Notes under the pieces: model-generated
Seen by the model: only the letters and a program-made list of their open reading frames with translations
Database searches by the model: none
What the model was told of the DNA's origin: nothing
Translations under genes and position numbers: made by a program
Source of the DNA: Galeopsis tetrahit
Taxonomy: Eukaryota > Streptophyta > Magnoliopsida > Lamiales > Lamiaceae
Direction: 5' to 3'
NCBI GenBank assembly: GCA_963675135.1
Contig: OY776125.1
Location: 63,253,441 to 63,317,440, forward strand
Length of the DNA: 64,000 nucleotides
Shown: positions 58,701-64,000 of the stretch, one piece after another
Numbering within the stretch: position 1 is the first letter of the stretch
How the letters are laid out: every line of letters begins with the position of its first letter

Positions 58701-61700
58701 ATTTATTTTTACTGGTTTCATCTTGCTGATCAAGAACAGCAATGGTACCACTTTTTGTCGAAGAGTGCAATTGCATTACAAGTTCATTAGCGACAGATTC
58801 TGCCACAGTTTCTTCCCATGTCCTATCAAAGGAAGATGTTCTTCTTAGCTCTGGCGCTGCTTTTACATTTTGCAACTTTGATGCCTGCACATTTAGTATA
58901 CCTCAAGGAATTAGTGAAATACTAGTCTTTACCACTTACAAAAGATAATGAAGGGTTGGCAATGTCAAATCCGGTGAAATAACGAAGGGACTCTTTAATA
59001 AAGCTCCTCCCGTTGATGGATTTGACTAAGGTTCCTGAGGTCTTCCTGAGCACACTTTCTTATGTTATTTGTGATACATTGCTCTCCCCGTCAAAAAAAA
59101 AAAAAAAAGACTAAGCATCCTCTCTATCTGTTGACTTTTCAAGCATTGCCACAAATAAATGAAAGTTGATGTTTTGCTTTTAGTTTTAAATATATATGAT
59201 TGAGTAGTTTGTGTTTGGTATTTGGATCTTTTCTATTAGGTACGGGAAGCTTTTGTTGTTACATCTAAGGCTTGCATACAAGCTTTGGTAAAAGACACGT
59301 GTCTAAGGTGAATTGTTCTCCCAGGCTATCAAAGAACAACTGGTAAAGTCTGCTTTATGCATTCAATTAGAACCTCATCCTCATTCCTACTGATAAAATT
59401 GTCAAAAGACAAGTATAAGGTAATCTTATACGCCATGGATACTGAACTGAGCTAAAATAAGTGGATCAGTTACTCGATAAAAAATAAGAACTTTGACCTG
59501 GAAAAATCAACTTTTGAATTCCTGATCACAGTTGGAGCTTGTGGTAAGAAAAGATCATATCTTTTGATTTATGGTTAAGTAAATCATTATGTTTAATGTG
59601 TAAGTCTTTGAGCTACTATTAGTTCTCCACTCACAATTTCCCAAAGAGCTCTAATAAAATCGATGCAAAGAGTGCTAGAAACTGTAAAAAGATACACAAT
59701 TGATGGTCAATCCCTCACATTTTTATTAGTTTAAGTTATCTGGTTCCATCCTAGGCATTAGTACATTTTATGTTTGGGAACTCTAAAATGTCAGTCAACA
59801 CAAGATAAATAATTTACACGATTAACGTTTCCCAAGGATATTTCCCTTACTCATGTTTTCTTCAGTAGCCATTCTACCCCAAAAACATAGTTCTCTCTTT
59901 ATCTTTCAGGTCAAGGAAGCTGACAACACCAGTTACAGAGACTAGAGGTAAACCTTTTGAAGTAATTTGAAGCAGAAAATTACTGGCTTGAATATTTTCA
60001 ATGGGTTATTTGTGAGTCTTTTGCATCTTCATACAGTATTGTTTCAAAGGCTATGCCTGTGGTTGTGGAGTATAGTCCAAAAACCACATCCATAATGGAA
60101 CATGGTCTATTTGTTTGCATCCCTAAAGTTTGTAAACTTCAAAGGCATAAGACGTGTGCTGTTAAAACTGGGATGAATAAGATACTCACTTGGGTAGAAT
60201 CAGCAGGAGAACTGATCTGGTTTGTTGCACCAGCAGAGGTGCTTGGTTTGCTCGTTTCAGCATCCTTTATTGAATTACTGCTAGATGGAGATGACTCATT
60301 AATTATTGAGCCTTTCTTTACACGCCTTGCTCCTGCTGTTGTTGAGACCTTCCATACTTCCTGCCGCCTTTGGGAGTCTTGTTCTTCTTCAGGAAAGAGA
60401 TATTGCCACATCAACTTGTACATACTTTCAGTTAAATGTATCTTTAAAGGATAGATCTCCACCTACACAGCAGGACTGCAGCTTGTTATGAAAGAACAAT
60501 GAAACTAGACTTTTAAAGAAGTTTGATCAACATATCTACTTTTTCACGCACATATTAGAAACTGTAATTTCTACTGGCTATATGAATTGATGCAACAGAA
60601 ATCAGCATGACAGTCATACAGCTGATATGCTATCTAAAAATATATATTAAGTATATTCTATGTATGCAGAAGAACACGCTACAATTGTGGGAAACAAGAA
60701 TGACCCATTGTTTTTAAAGGTGCAAGGCATACAAAGGCGCAAGAGGGGTCCTAGCACCCGAGGCGCAAGGCGCGCACCTCTTGTCCTTTTGTTCCCAAAC
60801 ATCACTTTATATCCAATAACATATTTCACACATAGTGTCCTACAAAAAGAGTTTAGTGCCACATAATACTACAAAAAAGTCAATAAATAAACATCATAAC
60901 ATAATGTAATCATGAAATTAATGCTAAAGTTGTGAAGGTAGACTTCATTCATTATCACACAAAAACCATCAAATGTTAAAACACGGCAGTTAAGATTTTC
61001 ATTAAATTAGTTATTAGTACTCATTCTCATCCAAATCAAAGTCCTCATCATCAATGTATCCTTCTTTCTCTTCTTCATCTACCTCAAATTCATATTGATC
61101 TTCATCTTCATCTCTAAGTCTAAAAGATGAGCCTTTTGTACTCTTTGCTTTGTCCACTTAACCTAGTTATTAAGTCCAAAAGATGGGCACTCAACTTCAT
61201 GTCTAAGTTTAAGACCCTAGGCCATGTTTGTTTTGGGATTCACACCGCTGGACATGGGATTTTAGTCACGTGACGTCCCCCGTCTTGTTCTAGTTCCTGA
61301 TTTAACATCCGGATTTCACCATTCAACTACATCCACCCTTACAAATACCTATATATCCTACTATTACAATAATACAACATCACCCACTTTTACACATTAA
61401 TTTGACATAAAGTTACATCCTATAATAACAACACCACTCACTCTTACACAATTGATTTGACATAAAGTTACATCCTATCCTACTCAAAATCCTAAATCGA
61501 ACACACACAATCACTATTCATCGGGATATCCCCATCTAGGATTTCCCCATCCAGATTTCCACCATCCTACATAATCCCAAAACAAACATGGGCCTAGTTA
61601 TTTGTTTAACCTAGTTTATATGTTTTATTCTTTATTTCCAGCGCATGACAACTTAAAAGGAACATGTGGGAGACTAGAAGGAAGTAAAAGCGTTTGACCA

Positions 61701-63670
61701 AGAGGCGCCGCGGCGCAAAAGGCACGCTCCTGCAAATCTGCACCTGAACAAACTCAAAAAAGGCACATAACCTATAGCCTCATGTGCCTTGTGCGTTAGG
61801 CACACCTTTCAAAACTATGGAATGACCATTGCATTATTAACTACAGAGATATACATGTATAGTATGTTGTTATGGATTGTTATGCATTTTCACTAAATTC
61901 CAAGATGCAGAATTCTGTTTGTTGACTGCAACAAAAGGGTTGTGTATAACAGGATAAGACTAAAAATAATTCATGTCGCCAACAAGAAATATAACACACT
62001 TGTTAAGGAATATAAACTTGTAGAGAACTGTAAACAAACTCCAGTTGATGATCGAAATATATGGGAAACCCTTTTGCACAAGTGAGTTAGGCAAATCAGA
62101 TGGTTTTATTGGAATTTCTGCATGCTAGTGCAGCATGGTTTATTTTTGTCCATAGAAGACACGTCTCTGGAGACGTGCACATCACCTTCCCAAAAAAATA
62201 ACTAACGAACACACACACAAAAGCATAACTCCTCATGATTTAACTTTTTTGAGTATTTTCAGTTCAATATACAAAATTCCAAGGATCTGTAATACTGTTG
62301 TCTGGTTTTGAATACCATACAAGTTTCTACATACCACTGATCACCCTAGAAAAGGTCTTGCATAAGCTGTTCCATATTTTATGTATAAAATGTGATCTTA
62401 TACACTCAAAGACGCTGATCAGCACTACTGACCTGGAATAATTCAAGAGGAGAGTTTCCATCCTTCGGAAACCCTTGTTTTGCATCTACACGGAGCATCA
62501 CTTTTCTGCATTAAGAAAAGAAACAAGTAAGACAAATGCAGATGGGAAGATTAGCTACATCTCTTACTTGAATTTTGATTTGTCATAGAAGAAAAACTTG
62601 ACATAGGTTACGAGGCTGAGTTACAATGCATAATGAACACATATGAAAATGCACGCTAGATAATAACATTTGAAGATGTGATCAATCAGTTGCTTTGTTA
62701 TTTATATTGCCAATTTGTGCCTGAACGTCGGACAAGGGATAAACGGATAATAGCTAATGACAGTTGCACTAAAGTTCAACCAAGAACAAGTGAACTAATG
62801 ACTAATTACATTTTTTGATATGAAGTCCGAGATGCATGATATGAAAAGAAAAAAGAAATAATACATTTGTGCTCCCTATACTTTCATTATTTTTTACTTT
62901 ACCCCTTGTACATTGTTTACTAGTTCTTTATCAGGTTAATTGCAAAAAAAAAAAAAATCACCACCTTTAGGGTGTTTATCAATTACAACATCTCTTTTTT
63001 TCTTTGAAATTCGATTCATCTCTTTATCAAGTCTTGCAATCCTATGTGGCCACCGGAGCCGTCGTCTCTACCTCGTTAGAGTCCGGAAAATTGATAGGTG
63101 AATCGAATTGTAATACTTAAAAAGGTGATCTATCTAATTGCAAGGAAAAAAAATATGTCCGGAAAATTGATGGTGACTTTTTTTTTTTTTGCAATTAACC
63201 ATTTTTTATCCCTTTTACTTTTTCATTTTCTAATTTATTGCCCCCTGCACTTGCTCGTCTACTTTGTTTTAGTTTTCTGCACCCAAACATTTCATTTTAA
63301 AATCTTTTGCCTCCTGCACTTACATTTCTTTTATCATTTGCTCCCTGTATCTTTTTTTTTTATCAAGGGGGGTAATAGTTAGTAAAGTAATAGTATTGGG
63401 AGCTAAAAATGAGTACATGGATGAAAACTAAAAACAAGATAAAGTACAAGAGAAAGAAGTTGCATTCTTCCAACAATAAAAACAAATTAAAATGTAATAG
63501 AAAAATATTTGTGAAGGAGATTGTGCATACTTTCCCCACTCTGCAGGCGGATTCCATGCACACAAGAGCATGTCTGACTTGGCATTGGGAAGACAATTCC
63601 TCACAACAAGGTACTTTGTAGTGAACTTAGCAACACCTACATCCTTGTAGTCTCTGTCAAAATCATAGAT
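55794..63670 (-). CDS. SABRE/KIP/APT1-type protein, last seven exons seen
   Basis: Minus-strand exons in coding order: 63531-63670, 62433-62505, 60190-60462, 58573-58884, 58320-58487, 56447-56810 and 55794-55924 (stop at 55794). All have GT...AG borders, and the phases join into one frame of 486 residues. The text matches the C-terminus of plant SABRE/KINKY POLLEN and maize APT1 as I recall it: YDFDRDYKDVGVAKFTTK, KVMLRVDAKQG, LELFQVEIYPLKIHLTE, FPEEEQDSQRRQEVWKVSTT, APELRRTSSFDRTWEETVAE, EFHNIKISQVELLVTYEG, RRLFSRVKKHIIWGVLKSVTG and SPFARQLTITKAKRLIRRHTKKFRS. These large proteins, related to bridge-like lipid transfer proteins (Fmp27/BLTP2), act in cell expansion and pollen-tube growth. No damage is seen. 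Which paralogue it is cannot be decided; the 5' exons lie beyond 64000. Confidence 0.93.
56073..56381. mobile_element. TAA-target MITE in a SABRE-gene intron
   Basis: Ends GAGTTAATTGC / GCAATTAACCC with TAA duplicated at 56070-56072 and 56382-56384. The inverted similarity extends about 50 bases ('ttacgttttttca'). A TAA target fits Tourist/PIF-Harbinger MITEs. Confidence 0.7.
57001..57285. mobile_element. Stowaway MITE nested in the 56913-57781 MITE
   Basis: Ends 'ctctccctgtcttgccataagc' and, in reverse, 'ctcgcttcgtcccgccataagc', with TA at 56999-57000 and 57286-57287. The left side carries two further copies of 'ccaccataagctt', a partial terminal duplication. Confidence 0.78.
57353..57664. 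mobile_element. Tourist-like MITE nested in the 56913-57781 MITE
   Basis: Ends 'aggtatgtttgttttgg' and, in reverse, 'gggtatgtttgatttgg', with TAA at 57350-57352 and 57665-57667. The interior has short repeats of 'cctataaa(c/t)' words. Confidence 0.75.
60711..61820. mobile_element. 1.1 kb TIR-type element with GGCGC-rich ends
   Basis: Left end 'tttttaaaggtgcaaggc' and, in reverse, right end 'tttgaaaggtgtgcctaacg'. Both are followed by GC-rich 'aggcgc' runs. The flanks share AATGACC(C)ATTG (60699-60710 and 61821-61831) with one base of difference. The interior on the minus strand encodes a very acidic remnant (about 61018-61140, Asp/Glu-rich). The class is probably hAT-like but unproven. It lies in an intron of the SABRE-type gene. 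Confidence 0.6.
61220..61594. mobile_element. MITE nested in the 60711-61820 element
   Basis: Ends GGCCATGTTTGTTTTGGG and, in reverse, GGCCCATGTTTGTTTTGGG, with TA on both sides (61218 and 61595). 375 bp, no ORF. Confidence 0.7.
62936..63200. mobile_element. MITE with GGTTAATTGC ends
   Basis: Ends 'ggttaattgcaaaaaaa' and, in reverse, 'ggttaattgcaaaaaaaa', then 'tcacca' on both arms. It shares its terminal word with the MITE at 56073-56381. No target duplication could be seen. Lies in an intron of the SABRE-type gene. Confidence 0.6.
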
Positions 63671-63913
63671 CTGCAGCAAGAAATTGCAGCCTAAGTACTT
63701 TACTAGGCTACAGGGTGCTGAGAGGGGAAAAACAATCTAAAGCGAAAGCTTATTTACTTTACAATTCTATTTAATAGATAGCCAAGATTTCTGAGAAGAA
63801 AGAAAGTATAATAATTGTGATAGCACGCATGCACAGCCGTTCAAAGTATATAAGAGGCAAAATAGAAAGGAGTAGATATTATTTTATTTGAGTAGATATT
63901 CTTTTATTTGTAT

Positions 63914-64000
63914 TGTTGGGCATTGTGGGTTTTCAGTGTGGGCCTGATTATTAGTGGGCTTGTAGCGTTGAGCTTTGTATATATTGGGAGGGTTGGTCTC
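63914..64000 (+). other. Possible LTR start at the window edge
   Basis: 'tgttgggcattgtggg' and later 'gggcctgatt..agtgggctt' look like the beginning of a plant LTR, but only 87 bases are visible and no partner is present. It would sit in an intron of the SABRE-type gene. Confidence 0.25.

Noticed and set aside
60053..60454. Plus-strand ORF of 133 codons over exon 60190-60462
   Set aside because: It is the antisense shadow of a strongly conserved SABRE-type exon on the minus strand.

Overview
This is eukaryotic plant nuclear DNA, most likely from a eudicot. The evidence is plant-type Ty1/copia, Tat-type Ty3/gypsy and RNase H-bearing LINE elements, Stowaway-like and TAA-target MITEs, a hAT element, a Mutator-like element, and the 3' exons of a gene of the plant SABRE/KINKY POLLEN/APT1 family. 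No species can be named from this sequence. There are no bacterial operons, CRISPR arrays or rRNA genes, and I recognised no tRNA gene.

Positions 1-44723 are one nested retrotransposon stack, read from the outside in. (1) A minus-strand Tat-type gypsy element (C; 5' LTR 43939-44723, gag, protease, damaged RT, RNase H, start of integrase) is cut inside its integrase zinc-binding domain by (2) a Sirevirus-like copia element (A) on the minus strand (5' LTR 38532-40264, PBS, gag, protease, integrase, RT, RNase H, then a long extra ORF). Copia A is cut three times: by a 6.76 kb Tat-like element without gag-pol (6924-13684, target duplication CACAT), by a LINE (about 14118-34269), and by a gypsy tail plus LTR-like piece (about 2938-3642). 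The LINE is split by (3) a second Tat gypsy element (B; 15294-28267, minus strand). That element carries a plus-strand, intron-containing extra gene (16379-18800), two tandem arrays, and (4) a 1.7 kb solo LTR (20341-22075, target duplication CTTCA). The end of a sister LTR of that family lies at 1-128.

Positions 44724-55793 are AT-rich DNA holding DNA transposons: a TIR element near 45911-46743, a Stowaway-like MITE, a deleted hAT element with an 8-bp target duplication (48172-49800) carrying its own Stowaway MITE, and a 4.7 kb Mutator-like element with a 9-bp target duplication (50237-54935) full of palindrome-bearing tandem repeats.

Positions 55794-63670 hold the only host gene recognised, the last seven exons seen of a SABRE/KIP/APT1-type protein on the minus strand. 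All exon phases join in one frame and no damage is seen. Its introns are crowded with MITEs, several nested in one another. The gene continues past the right edge.

Almost every transposon ORF is broken by stops, frameshifts or deletions. The annotated coding pieces of the elements are therefore relics, and no element in the window looks autonomous.
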